DNA of 64,000 bases from Parapusillimonas sp013416435 (lineage in GTDB: Bacteria > Pseudomonadota > Gammaproteobacteria > Burkholderiales > Burkholderiaceae_B), in the NCBI RefSeq assembly GCF_052180245.1, contig NZ_CP197474.1:3286001-3350000 (forward strand), in the 5' to 3' direction. Position numbers and translations under genes: made by a program. Below, one piece after another: positions 24,174-31,936 of this stretch. The notes under the pieces are model-generated. The model was given only the letters and a program-made list of their open reading frames with translations, was not told the DNA's origin and did no database searches. How positions within the stretch are numbered: position 1 is the stretch's first letter; every line of letters starts with the position of its first letter.

Positions 24174-26514
24174 TGGATGTGTTCCCCGGAGCGAGAATTT
24201 CACGGTTGCCATTGGACTGCATGGCCGATACCAGGCCCGCTTGTTCCATTTGCTCGAGCAAACGGGCCGCGCGGTTGTAGCCTATGCGCAAATGCCGCTG
24301 CACCGATGAAATGGACGCGCGCCGGTTCTTGAGTATGACTTCGACAGCCTGATCGTACAAAGGGTCGGATTCCGCGTCGGCAAAGCCGGTCACGCCGCCC
24401 ACACCGTCGCCGGTCTCGCCTTCGAGCGAGCCTTCCAGCAAGCCATCAATATAATTGGGCTCGCCCTGCTGCTTGAGCGACTCGACCACCCGGTGGACTT
24501 CATCGTCATGCACGAAGGCGCCGTGCACCCGGGCGGGCAGGCCCGTGCCCGGCGGCAAATACAGCATATCGCCCTGCCCCAGCAAGGTCTCCGCCCCCAT
24601 CTGGTCCAGGATGGTGCGCGAATCGATCTTGGAAGAGACCTGGAAAGCGATGCGGGTGGGAATATTGGCCTTGATGAGCCCGGTGATCACGTCGACGCTG
24701 GGCCGCTGGGTCGCAAGGATAAGGTGTATGCCCGCAGCCCGGGCTTTTTGCGCCAGGCGGGCAATGAGCTCCTCGATTTTCTTGCCGACCACCATCATCA
24801 GGTCGGCGAGCTCGTCGATGACCACGACGATCATGGGCAGGGTAGCCAGCGGCTCGGGCGCGTCGGGTGTCAGCGAAAACGGATTCGGTATGGGTTCTTC
24901 GCGCTTGATCGCCTCGCGTATCTTGTTGTTGTAGCCGGCCAGATTGCGCACCCCCATCTTGCTCATGAGGCGATAGCGCTTTTCCATTTCGCCCACGCAC
25001 CAGTTCAAGGCGTTGGCGGCGTGCCGCATATCGGTTACCACCGGCGCCAGCAGATGCGGTATGCCCTCATAGACGCTCATTTCCAGCATCTTGGGATCGA
25101 TGAGTATCAACCTGACCTGCGTGGCGTCCGCCTTGTAGAGCAGCGAGAGGATCATGGCGTTGATTCCCACCGATTTGCCCGAGCCCGTGGTGCCCGCCAC
25201 CAGCAGGTGGGGCATCTTGGCCAGGTCGGCAACGACGGGATTCCCCGCGATATCCTTGCCGAGCGCCATCGTCAGCACGGATGAGCTGGCATGGTAGGTT
25301 TGCGAACCGATGATCTCGGACAGCTTCACGACCTGGCGCTTCGGATTGGGCAATTCCAGCCCCATCAGGTTCTTGCCGGGTATGGTTTCGACCACCCGGA
25401 TGCTGACCAGGCTGAGCGCGCGCGCCAGATCCTTGGCCAGGTTCACGATCTGGCTACCCTTGACGCCGGTTGCCGGCTCGATTTCATAGCGCGTGATCAC
25501 CGGCCCGGCCTGCGCCGCCACGACGACCGCCCTGACGCCGAAGTCGGACAGTTTTTTCTCGATCAGCCGCGAGGTGTATTCGATGGTTTCGGGCGAGACG
25601 GTCTCGATATTGTCTTGCGGCGCATCCAGCAGATTCACCGCCGGCAGGTCGCCGGAGCCGCCGCTTTCGATGGGCGCGGTAAACAAGGCTTTCTGCTTTT
25701 CCTTTTCGACACGGACGGACTTGGGCACCGAGGTGATTGCCGGTTCGATGCGCACCGGCTGCTCATGCACGAGCTGCTCTTGTTTGGCGACGACGATTTC
25801 CTCGCGCTCCGCCTTCTTGACCTGCCCGACTCTGCGATCCTCGTAGGCGGTCTTGAGCTCGAGAACACGTTTTATGCCCCGTTCGACGGCCTGTCCGACG
25901 CGCTCGGCAATGTGCAGCCAGGAAAAGCCGAAGAACAGGCTCGCGCCCACGACGATGAAGGCAAGCAGAAGCAGCGTGCATCCGGTCGCGCCCAGCGACG
26001 AGGACATGACATGCGCCAGCAGCTTGCCCAATTGCCCACCCGCTCCCGCGGGCAGCGCGGCGCCGAGCTGCTTCATTTGCAAGGCTTCGATACCCATGCA
26101 GCCCACGAGCAACAGGAAGAAGCCACCGCCTACTTCCCAGCGCACGCGCGGAAGCGGCCCTTCGGTATTGGGCAGCAGCAGGCTGGTGAGCCTGTAGAAC
26201 CCCATGGCGACCCGCTGGGCCAGCAGCACGACCCAAAGCCATGCGGAATAGCCGAACAGGAAAAGAAGGAAATCAGAGATATAGGCGCCGAGCGTGCCGC
26301 CGCGATTGGACGTGCTGGCGGCCAGGACCGAATGCGACCATGCCGGGTCGGCAGGGTCCCAGGTAGCGAGCACGAGGCCAAGCCAAGCCGCGAGCGCCGC
26401 GAACACGATCCACCGTGCTTCGCGGAACAGGCCTGACAGGCGCGATTGCAGGGGCGACGGCCCGTTGCGCACATTGCGGGAGGAGCGTGGGGATGTAGCG
26501 GGTAATCTAGCCAT
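24163..26514 (-). CDS. ftsK: DNA translocase FtsK
   Basis: A 783-residue septal DNA translocase. Four N-terminal membrane spans (roughly residues 30-210) are followed by a linker, the alpha/beta motor with Walker A GTTGSGKSVGIN near residue 445 and Walker B IVVVIDELADLM, and a C-terminal gamma winged helix (ASISSVQRHLRIGYNRAARLLEQME) that reads KOPS sites. It moves chromosome ends during division and activates XerCD at dif. The linker is short, as in SpoIIIE/FtsK of many betaproteobacteria. It diverges from trxB across 44 bases. Confidence 0.96.
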   Translation of the reverse strand: MARLPATSPRSSRNVRNGPSPLQSRLSGLFREARWIVFAALAAWLGLVLATWDPADPAWSHSVLAASTSNRGGTLGAYISDFLLFLFGYSAWLWVVLLAQRVAMGFYRLTSLLLPNTEGPLPRVRWEVGGGFFLLLVGCMGIEALQMKQLGAALPAGAGGQLGKLLAHVMSSSLGATGCTLLLLAFIVVGASLFFGFSWLHIAERVGQAVERGIKRVLELKTAYEDRRVGQVKKAEREEIVVAKQEQLVHEQPVRIEPAITSVPKSVRVEKEKQKALFTAPIESGGSGDLPAVNLLDAPQDNIETVSPETIEYTSRLIEKKLSDFGVRAVVVAAQAGPVITRYEIEPATGVKGSQIVNLAKDLARALSLVSIRVVETIPGKNLMGLELPNPKRQVVKLSEIIGSQTYHASSSVLTMALGKDIAGNPVVADLAKMPHLLVAGTTGSGKSVGINAMILSLLYKADATQVRLILIDPKMLEMSVYEGIPHLLAPVVTDMRHAANALNWCVGEMEKRYRLMSKMGVRNLAGYNNKIREAIKREEPIPNPFSLTPDAPEPLATLPMIVVVIDELADLMMVVGKKIEELIARLAQKARAAGIHLILATQRPSVDVITGLIKANIPTRIAFQVSSKIDSRTILDQMGAETLLGQGDMLYLPPGTGLPARVHGAFVHDDEVHRVVESLKQQGEPNYIDGLLEGSLEGETGDGVGGVTGFADAESDPLYDQAVEVILKNRRASISSVQRHLRIGYNRAARLLEQMEQAGLVSAMQSNGNREILAPGNTSNED

Positions 26515-26558
26515 AGACTCATTATAATTGGCTGTTCACTTTTTTCGGATTTTGTGTA

Positions 26559-27518
26559 ATGACGACTCCCAAGCACGCCAAAGTACTCATCCTGGGCTCG
26601 GGTCCCGCCGGTTATACGGCGGCGGTTTATGCCGCTCGCGCCAATCTGAAGCCCGTGCTCGTCACGGGCCTGGAGCAAGGCGGCCAGCTCATGACGACCA
26701 CTGATGTCGACAACTGGCCGGCGGATGCGCAAGGCGTTCAGGGACCCGATCTCATGCAGCGCTTCCAGGCGCACGCTGAGCGCTTCGATACGGAAATGGT
26801 CTTCGATCACATCACCAGCGTCGACCTGTCCAAGCGGCCGTTCACGCTCACCGGCGACACGGGCTCGGCCTATACCTGCGACTCGCTCATCATCGCCACC
26901 GGCGCGTCCGCCCAGTACCTGGGCCTGCCTTCCGAACAGGAATTCATGGGCCGCGGCGTGTCGGGCTGCGCAACCTGCGACGGCTTCTTCTACAAGAACC
27001 AGGACGTCGTCGTCGTGGGCGGCGGAAACACCGCCGTCGAAGAGGCGCTATACCTGTCCAACATCTGCCGCAGCGTCACACTGGTGCACCGCCGCGACAA
27101 ATTCCGCTCGGAACCCATCCTGACCGACAAGCTCATGGACAAGGTCGAGAACGGCAACATGAAGCTCAAGCTGTTCTATGAACTTCAGGAGGTCCTGGGC
27201 GACCAGTCCGGCGTGACCGGCGTGCGCTTGCTCAACAACCAGACCGGCAATACCGAAGACCTGGCCGTCACCGGCGCTTTCATCGCCATCGGCCACAAGC
27301 CCAATACCGGCATCTTCGAAGGCCAGCTCAACATGGAAAACGGCTACATCATCACACGCAGCGGTCTCAGCGGGCTTGCAACCATGACCTCCGTCCCGGG
27401 CGTATTCGCCGCCGGCGACGTCCAGGACCACGTCTACCGCCAGGCCATCACCAGCGCCGGCACGGGCTGCATGGCCGCCCTGGACGCGCAGCGCTGGCTG
27501 GAGAATGCCGGCGAATAA
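26559..27518 (+). CDS. trxB: Thioredoxin reductase
   Basis: A 319-residue flavoprotein with FAD motif GSGPAGYTAAVYAARA (residues 12-27), the redox-active CATC (residues about 140-143, in GCATCDGFF), NADPH motif VVGGGNTAVEEALYL, and a C-terminal FAD-contact GVFAAGDVQDH. It reduces thioredoxin with NADPH. It diverges from ftsK, and its end overlaps the Smr gene by 14 bases, so the two are probably co-transcribed. Confidence 0.97.
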   Translation: MTTPKHAKVLILGSGPAGYTAAVYAARANLKPVLVTGLEQGGQLMTTTDVDNWPADAQGVQGPDLMQRFQAHAERFDTEMVFDHITSVDLSKRPFTLTGDTGSAYTCDSLIIATGASAQYLGLPSEQEFMGRGVSGCATCDGFFYKNQDVVVVGGGNTAVEEALYLSNICRSVTLVHRRDKFRSEPILTDKLMDKVENGNMKLKLFYELQEVLGDQSGVTGVRLLNNQTGNTEDLAVTGAFIAIGHKPNTGIFEGQLNMENGYIITRSGLSGLATMTSVPGVFAAGDVQDHVYRQAITSAGTGCMAALDAQRWLENAGE

Positions 27519-28305
27519 AGGCAGGCGCGGTCAAGGCGGAGCCACGGGCCACGGGCTCGCCGACCTGAAGCGCCTGCGCAAGGAAGCCGAAGCCGCCAAG
27601 GAAGGGGTCAGACCCCATACGGGGTCTGACCCCTTACGACGCCGCGCCAATGCCATACCCCAGGAGCGGGCTGGGGTCAGACCCCATACGGGGTCTGACC
27701 CCTCGACCCGGCGCCCGACTGGGATCACACCCCGCACGGGGTCTGACCCCGATCCTGAAACCCTGCCCCGGGAAGACGCCGAGCTGTTCCGGCGGGCCGT
27801 CAAATCGGTGATCCGCCTCAAGGACAGCAACCGGGCCGTCCTGCCCCCGGTCCCGATGGCCCCGACTGCCGTGCTGGCCGAACGCCGTGCGCGCGCCATG
27901 GGCCGGGATGTTCCGGTACCGCCGCAAATATCCGATCAGTTCAGCCCTCCCGGCATCGAGCAGGACGACTCCAGCTACTTGCGCCCTGACTGCGGCCCCG
28001 ATCTGCTCAAGGATCTGCGGCGCGGGAAATGGCCCATAGGCGCCAGCCTGGACCTTCATGGCAGTACCTTGGACGAGGCACGCGAGCGGCTGGACCGTTT
28101 CCTGCAATCCTGCCTGGAGCACCAGGTGCGCTGCGTGCGCATCGTGCACGGGAAAGGCTATGGCTCGAAGGACAGCGAGCCCGTGCTGCGCCAGACGATC
28201 AGGCGCTGGCTGAGCCAGCTGGCCGCCGTGCAGGCCTATACAGAGTGCTCGGAGCAGGACGGAGGGGCCGGCGCCGTGCAGGTGCTGCTGAGGAAATCGG
28301 CATAG
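27505..28305 (+). CDS. Smr-domain protein with three in-frame hairpin-element insertions
   Basis: A 266-residue protein with a C-terminal Smr (MutS2-type) nuclease-like domain: DLHGSTLDEARERLDRFL near residue 177 and VRIVHGKGYGSKDSEPVLR near residue 211. The N-terminal helix LADLKRLRKEAEAAKE and the LFRRAVKSVIRLKD segment are usual for this proteobacterial family. Between them lie three 30-bp palindromes read in frame, giving GVRPHTGSDP twice and a diverged GITPRTGSDP. The ATG overlaps trxB by 14 bases. The insert sits in a linker outside the Smr domain, so the protein may well still work. Confidence 0.85.
   Translation: MPANKGRRGQGGATGHGLADLKRLRKEAEAAKEGVRPHTGSDPLRRRANAIPQERAGVRPHTGSDPSTRRPTGITPRTGSDPDPETLPREDAELFRRAVKSVIRLKDSNRAVLPPVPMAPTAVLAERRARAMGRDVPVPPQISDQFSPPGIEQDDSSYLRPDCGPDLLKDLRRGKWPIGASLDLHGSTLDEARERLDRFLQSCLEHQVRCVRIVHGKGYGSKDSEPVLRQTIRRWLSQLAAVQAYTECSEQDGGAGAVQVLLRKSA
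27604..27633. repeat. 30-bp hairpin element inside the Smr gene, first copy
   Basis: Standard arms with loop ATAC and a perfect 13-bp stem. Read in the gene frame it gives GVRPHTGSDP with no stop. Its 30-base length preserves the reading frame. Confidence 0.95.
27673..27702. repeat. 30-bp hairpin element inside the Smr gene, second copy
   Basis: Identical to the first copy, including loop ATAC, and read in the same frame (GVRPHTGSDP). Confidence 0.95.
27721..27750. repeat. Diverged hairpin element inside the Smr gene, third copy
   Basis: The left arm has changed (starts GGGATCACACCCC), the loop is GCAC and the right arm is standard. It is still in frame, giving GITPRTGSDP. Divergence in one arm suggests that this is the oldest of the three. 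Confidence 0.88.
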
Positions 28306-28343
28306 GATCCGGCTTAACCCACGACGCCCATGCGGCATACATG

Positions 28344-28386
28344 ACAAAGGCCGACGATTTTGTCGTCGGCCTTTGTGCTTTTTTTA
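28344..28386 (+). terminator. Strong rho-independent terminator after trxB-smr
   Basis: A perfect 14-bp stem (28344-28357 with 28363-28376, arm ACAAAGGCCGACGA), a 5-base loop and a run of seven T right after. It lies 38 bases past the Smr stop codon. The rest of the gap to the next gene holds only a hairpin element. Confidence 0.93.
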
Positions 28387-28533
28387 TTTCTTATGGGACC
28401 TGCTACATTTATTGTTTTACCGACTTATCGGCTTGCCCATGCAGGGCTTTGTCTCCTCACCTGCATGGAACGCATTGTGCAACATAATTCACTGCGCGAC
28501 ACTTAGGGTATGCACTATGTTAATGGTTTTTAT

Positions 28534-28563
28534 GGGGTCGGACCCCGTACGGGGTCCGACCCC
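28534..28563. repeat. 30-bp hairpin element with a paired substitution
   Basis: The arms are GGGGTCGGACCCC and GGGGTCCGACCCC with loop GTAC. Position 7 (A to G) and its partner 24 (T to C) have both changed. It lies 13 bases beyond the stop of the minus-strand CBS gene, between convergent genes. Confidence 0.94.
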
Positions 28564-28576
28564 CGGGCTGTCCACG

Positions 28577-29023
28577 CTATCGGTAGCCGACTCCCATGAC
28601 ATAGTCGCGCAGCAGGGATTCTTCGTATTCGCTGTCCTTGATGAGCGCCTCGAGGGCATCGCTGACGTATAGCAGGCCCAAGGGCTCGGCCGCTTCATTT
28701 GCGACCGGCAATTGTTTCAAGCCATGCTTTTTCATCGTCAACCAGGCATCGTGCAAACGGTCTTCCGGCTTGCATACGATGAGCTCGGTGCTCATGACGT
28801 CGGCAATCATGGTGGTGCAGCTGCATCCTTGGCAATGACTGATCTGCCGTACGACATCGCTTTTTGTAACGACGCCTCGCATGCGCCCTTCAGACCCGCA
28901 CACCACCACCAGGTTCGAGTGGCTTTCACTGAGCAGCCTGGCCGCCTCGACCAGTGGCGCAGCGGTCGGGATGGTCAATAAACGCTTCCTGGCAACATCC
29001 AGCACGGTTCGAACCAATTGCAT
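28577..29023 (-). CDS. Two-CBS-domain protein with an internal cysteine cluster
   Basis: A 148-residue protein with two CBS motifs: the first ends with LVVVCGSEGRMRGVVTKSDVVRQI, the second ends with LPVANEAAEPLGLLYVSDAL. Between them sits SHCQGCSC, three Cys in six residues plus a further Cys in the second repeat, an unusual cluster that might bind a metal or sense redox. GGAGG precedes the ATG. The gene follows sdhB on the same strand after 41 bases, so it may be part of the sdhC-sdhD-sdhB transcript. CBS pairs usually bind adenine nucleotides; a role here is not known. Confidence 0.85.
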   Translation of the reverse strand: MQLVRTVLDVARKRLLTIPTAAPLVEAARLLSESHSNLVVVCGSEGRMRGVVTKSDVVRQISHCQGCSCTTMIADVMSTELIVCKPEDRLHDAWLTMKKHGLKQLPVANEAAEPLGLLYVSDALEALIKDSEYEESLLRDYVMGVGYR

Positions 29024-29064
29024 TTAGGATACCTCCAACCTGATGCCGGCAGGCATTTCAGATT

Positions 29065-29763
29065 TCACAAAGTGTGATTCAACATGGACAGACGAATGTG
29101 CTCGATCGCCCGGGACGGCGCCAAGCCTTTGGGACAGACCTCTGTACAGTTCATGATGCTGCGGCACCGGAACACGCGATAGGCGTCATTCAGGTCGTCG
29201 AGGCGCTCTTCCGTGGCTGTGTCGCGGCTGTCGCTGATGAAACGATAAGCGTTCAATAAGCCTGCGGGCCCTACGAACTTGTCCGGATTCCACCAATATG
29301 ACGGGCACTGGCTGGAGCAGCATGCGCACAAGATGCATTCATACAGGCCATCGAGCGATTCCCGTTGCGAGGGAGACTGAAGGCGCTCTTTATCGGGGGG
29401 AGGCTCCGGATTGATCAGGTACGGCCTGATGGACCAATACTGTTTGTAGAACTGCGTCATGTCCACTACCAGGTCCCGGATCACCGGGAAGGTAGGCAGC
29501 GGGCGCAGCATCACGGGTTGTTTCAAGGATCTCAACGGCGTGATGCAGGCCAGACCATTGCGGCCATTGATATTGATGGCATCCGAGCCGCAAATTCCTT
29601 CGCGACAGGACTTTCGCAAGCTCAGCGTGTCGTCCAGTTCGGACTTGATTCGCAGAATGACGTCGAGCAGCATGTGGTCGGCGGGACCCACCTTGATTTC
29701 GAAGTCCTGCATCCTGGGTCTTGCATCTGCATCGGGATCAAACCGGTATATGGAAAACCTCAT
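29065..29763 (-). CDS. sdhB: Succinate dehydrogenase iron-sulfur subunit
   Basis: A 232-residue protein with the [2Fe-2S] ligands in SCREGICGSDAININGRNGLAC, the [4Fe-4S] motif CILCACCSSQCP, and the [3Fe-4S] ligands in CRSIMNCTEVCPKGL. It passes electrons from the flavoprotein to ubiquinone in complex II. It begins 35 bases after sdhD. The flavoprotein gene sdhA, normally between sdhD and sdhB, is not here. Confidence 0.96.
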   Translation of the reverse strand: MRFSIYRFDPDADARPRMQDFEIKVGPADHMLLDVILRIKSELDDTLSLRKSCREGICGSDAININGRNGLACITPLRSLKQPVMLRPLPTFPVIRDLVVDMTQFYKQYWSIRPYLINPEPPPDKERLQSPSQRESLDGLYECILCACCSSQCPSYWWNPDKFVGPAGLLNAYRFISDSRDTATEERLDDLNDAYRVFRCRSIMNCTEVCPKGLAPSRAIEHIRLSMLNHTL

Positions 29764-29797
29764 GTCGTTCCCCTATGTTTCAACCTCATAGCCGCCG

Positions 29798-30145
29798 TCA
29801 GGCGCCGGCGACATACAATACCTTTATCGCCCACCCTCCCATGCCAACCAGCCCAAAGGCCAGAAGCGCCAATACGCCGATACGAAGCGGCAATGGCTTC
29901 ACGTAATCCAGAATCACGTCGCGCAGGCCGACCCATGCGTGCACCAGCAAGGCGACGATGAATACGCAAGCCGCGGTCACAAAGAACGCACCCGATGCGC
30001 GCGCTCGCCATGCGTCGTACGAACCGGGGGGATAAAATGCAAACGAGGCGATGAACAGCGGCAGCGCAACAAGCAGATAGACGGCCGTCAATCGCTGAAT
30101 CAGCCAGGCACGAAGACCGCTCAACGGCGCTGTCTTCATAGCCAT
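29798..30145 (-). CDS. sdhD: Succinate dehydrogenase membrane anchor subunit
   Basis: A 115-residue protein with three membrane spans and the motif RAWLIQRLTAVYLL at its start, then HAWVGLRDVILDYV, where the His and Asp-Tyr correspond to the heme-ligand and quinone-site region of SdhD. Start choice is between ATG at 30145 and at 30139; the second overlaps the sdhC stop as ATGA. The longer open frame to 30310 has no family support. It anchors complex II in the inner membrane with SdhC. Confidence 0.9.
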   Translation of the reverse strand: MAMKTAPLSGLRAWLIQRLTAVYLLVALPLFIASFAFYPPGSYDAWRARASGAFFVTAACVFIVALLVHAWVGLRDVILDYVKPLPLRIGVLALLAFGLVGMGGWAIKVLYVAGA

Positions 30146-30504
30146 ACCACCGCCGCAAACAACGCGATCAGGACTGCCAACACGTTCACCGCCCATGCAC
30201 TGCGGCGGGCGGCCGCCAGCCGGGAACCAATATCGACATCGCTCAGCATATGGCGCAAGCCCGCCAGCAGGTGATGAGCCAGTGCCCAGGCAAACAGCAC
30301 CGCCAGGCATCGGGCCCCAAAGGCATCGAAGAAGGCGCCGACCCTGGCATAGCCGTCGGGTCCTTCAAGCGAGACGCTGAACAGATAAATGCCGATAGGG
30401 ATGCCCGCAGCGAGCAAAATGCCAGTGACACGATGTGTAATGGAGGTCAACGCGCCAACCGGCATCTGGATCTGGAACACATTGAAAAACATCGTTTTTT
30501 TCAT
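30136..30504 (-). CDS. sdhC: Succinate dehydrogenase cytochrome b556 subunit
   Basis: A 122-residue, three-span membrane protein. The family motif is SITHRVTGILLAAGIPIG near residue 21, and the heme-ligand helix is HHLLAGLRHMLSD near residue 77. AAGGAGGAGG lies just before the ATG. It is the first gene of the sdhC-sdhD-sdhB run. Length and motifs are normal. Confidence 0.94.
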   Translation of the reverse strand: MKKTMFFNVFQIQMPVGALTSITHRVTGILLAAGIPIGIYLFSVSLEGPDGYARVGAFFDAFGARCLAVLFAWALAHHLLAGLRHMLSDVDIGSRLAAARRSAWAVNVLAVLIALFAAVVWL

Positions 30505-30620
30505 GCCTCCTCCTTTTCAAGACTAAGTCCCCCTGCCCTCGGCATCCGCTGGAAACCATATCACGTTCCTTTGGCGGGCCGGCTTATTCCGCTTTTGGCA
30601 GTATGGTGATTATTCACATG

Positions 30621-30677
30621 GGGGTCAGACCCCGGATTATTCACATGGGGGTCAGACCCCGTATGGGGTCTGACCCC
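30621..30677. repeat. Half and full hairpin element in a divergent promoter region
   Basis: A half-element GGGGTCAGACCCC (30621-30633) and a full copy with loop GTAT (30648-30677), each preceded by ATTATTCACAT, form a direct repeat. They lie between divergent sdhC and the maa-like gene, unlike most copies, which lie at gene ends. Confidence 0.93.
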
Positions 30678-30729
30678 GACCCCTTCCCAGGCCTTCAAAT
30701 TGCTACATGGTCGTCCGGAGGACCGCATC

Positions 30730-31287
30730 ATGAAATCGGAACGTCAAAAGATGGTGGATGGGGAGCTCTATCTGCCAATGGACCCGGAACTCGTGGCGGC
30801 TCGCACTCGCGCGCGCGATCTTTGCCAGGCTCTGAATGCGACGAGCGAATCGCAATCCGAACAGCGTCGGAAGATTCTTGATGATGTGTTTGCGTCGGGC
30901 GGGGATTCAGTCTGGATGCAACCACCCTTCTTCTGCGACTACGGTGCCAATATCGAACTGGGCGAGCGGGTATTCTTCAACTTCAACTGCGTCGTGCTCG
31001 ACGTGTGCCTGGTCCGGATCGGCAGCTACACCCTGTTTGGCCCGGCAGTGCAAATCTACACCCCCATGCATCCGTTCAACGCCGAACTGCGCCGCCGTGA
31101 AGAATTCGGCAAGCCGGTGGACATCGGATCGGACGTCTGGGTGGGCGGCGGCGCCATCATACTGCCTGGCGTACACATCGGATCGCGCGCAGTGATCGGG
31201 GCAGGCAGCGTGGTCACGCGCGATGTCCCGGAAGGCGTGTTCGCCGCGGGGAATCCATGCCGGGTAATTCGCGAGATCACTGAGTAA
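30730..31287 (+). CDS. maa: Maltose/galactoside O-acetyltransferase-family protein (Maa/NodL/LacA)
   Basis: A 185-residue hexapeptide-repeat acetyltransferase. The N-terminal Mac domain reads MVDGELYLPMDPELVAARTRAR. A left-handed beta-helix follows, with the catalytic His in TPMHPFNAELRR near residue 113 and the acetyl-CoA loop PVDIGSDVWVGGGAIILPGV. GGAGGA before the ATG at 30730 decides the start over one 30 bases upstream. It acetylates a sugar such as maltose, glucose or a glycan residue; the true substrate is unknown. It stands alone. Confidence 0.9.
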   Translation: MKSERQKMVDGELYLPMDPELVAARTRARDLCQALNATSESQSEQRRKILDDVFASGGDSVWMQPPFFCDYGANIELGERVFFNFNCVVLDVCLVRIGSYTLFGPAVQIYTPMHPFNAELRRREEFGKPVDIGSDVWVGGGAIILPGVHIGSRAVIGAGSVVTRDVPEGVFAAGNPCRVIREITE

Positions 31288-31482
31288 GCCGCAGCGCGTA
31301 CTCGCCGCGCTCCATCCTTGATCCTTGGGTGAACCCGTTCTTCGCAGCTCTTCCAGGTGGGCGATTTTGATCGGAGCGTTCTCACTTCGATCAGGCGCGG
31401 GCTGCGCGACGAGATCGTGCTGATGACCAAAGTCGGCATGTGGGAGCCACGCAAAAGCCACCGCCCTGCGACCAAGACAAGG
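31288..31482. other. 195-base region, possible gene remnant
   Basis: No intact gene. A plus-strand frame (about 31340-31450) contains LRDEIVLMTKVGMW, which looks like the start of the second strand of aldo/keto reductases (pattern RDE-V-TKVG), but nothing else of that fold is present. Treated as a possible relic only. Confidence 0.25.
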
Positions 31483-31755
31483 CTAGGAATGCACCGGCCG
31501 GGCAGTCAGTTGCACACCCAGCGCAGTACATACGCGAGCAATGGTATCAAAGCGCGGATGCGAACCAGGGCGCAAGGCCTTATAAAGCGCCTCGCGCGTC
31601 AGTCCACTGGCCCGCGCCACTTCGGCAATGCCACGCGCACGGGCAATGATGCCCAGCGCATGGGAAAGCTCGGCGGGATCGTTTTCTTCCAGAACCGCCG
31701 TCAGATAGTTGGCAATGTCCTCATCTGTCTTGAGGATTTCGGCACACCACGTCAA
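31483..31755 (-). CDS. HigA/DNA-binding addiction-module antidote-like protein without a toxin partner
   Basis: About 90 residues with the pattern of putative addiction-module antidotes: DEDIANYLTAVLEENDPAELSHALG, the helix-turn-helix GIAEVARASGLTREALYKAL, and the end FDTIARVCTALGVQLTA. These proteins repress their own operon and neutralise a RelE/HigB-type toxin encoded just upstream. No toxin gene is visible on either side. The listed start is a TTG; no in-frame ATG or ribosome site precedes it, so the true start may be further upstream or lost. Probably a relic or an orphan repressor. Confidence 0.72.
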   Translation of the reverse strand: MTWCAEILKTDEDIANYLTAVLEENDPAELSHALGIIARARGIAEVARASGLTREALYKALRPGSHPRFDTIARVCTALGVQLTARPVHS

Positions 31756-31872
31756 TCTTCCGAGGCCTACCGCCGTGCTTGCTTCTACCCTCGGTGTGTA
31801 AGTCGATCCACGCCATGATGTCGCAACGCCTCCACTTTAAAAAGCATACGACGCCATGCAAGCCACCGAATG

Positions 31873-31905
31873 AAAAACCCGCAAACCTATGTGGAATGCG
31901 GGTTT
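31873..31905 (-). terminator. Rho-independent terminator downstream of icd
   Basis: On the minus strand an 8-bp stem (AAACCCGC at 31898-31905 with GCGGGTTT at 31875-31882) runs into five T. It lies 32 bases after the icd stop codon. Confidence 0.8.
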
Positions 31906-31936
31906 CGTGTACTACCTGATACGACGGTGGACAGAC

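Noticed and set aside
27531..28347. Long minus-strand open frames across the Smr gene
   Set aside because: The palindromes are nearly stop-free on both strands and create these frames; there is no ribosome site or family similarity on the minus strand.
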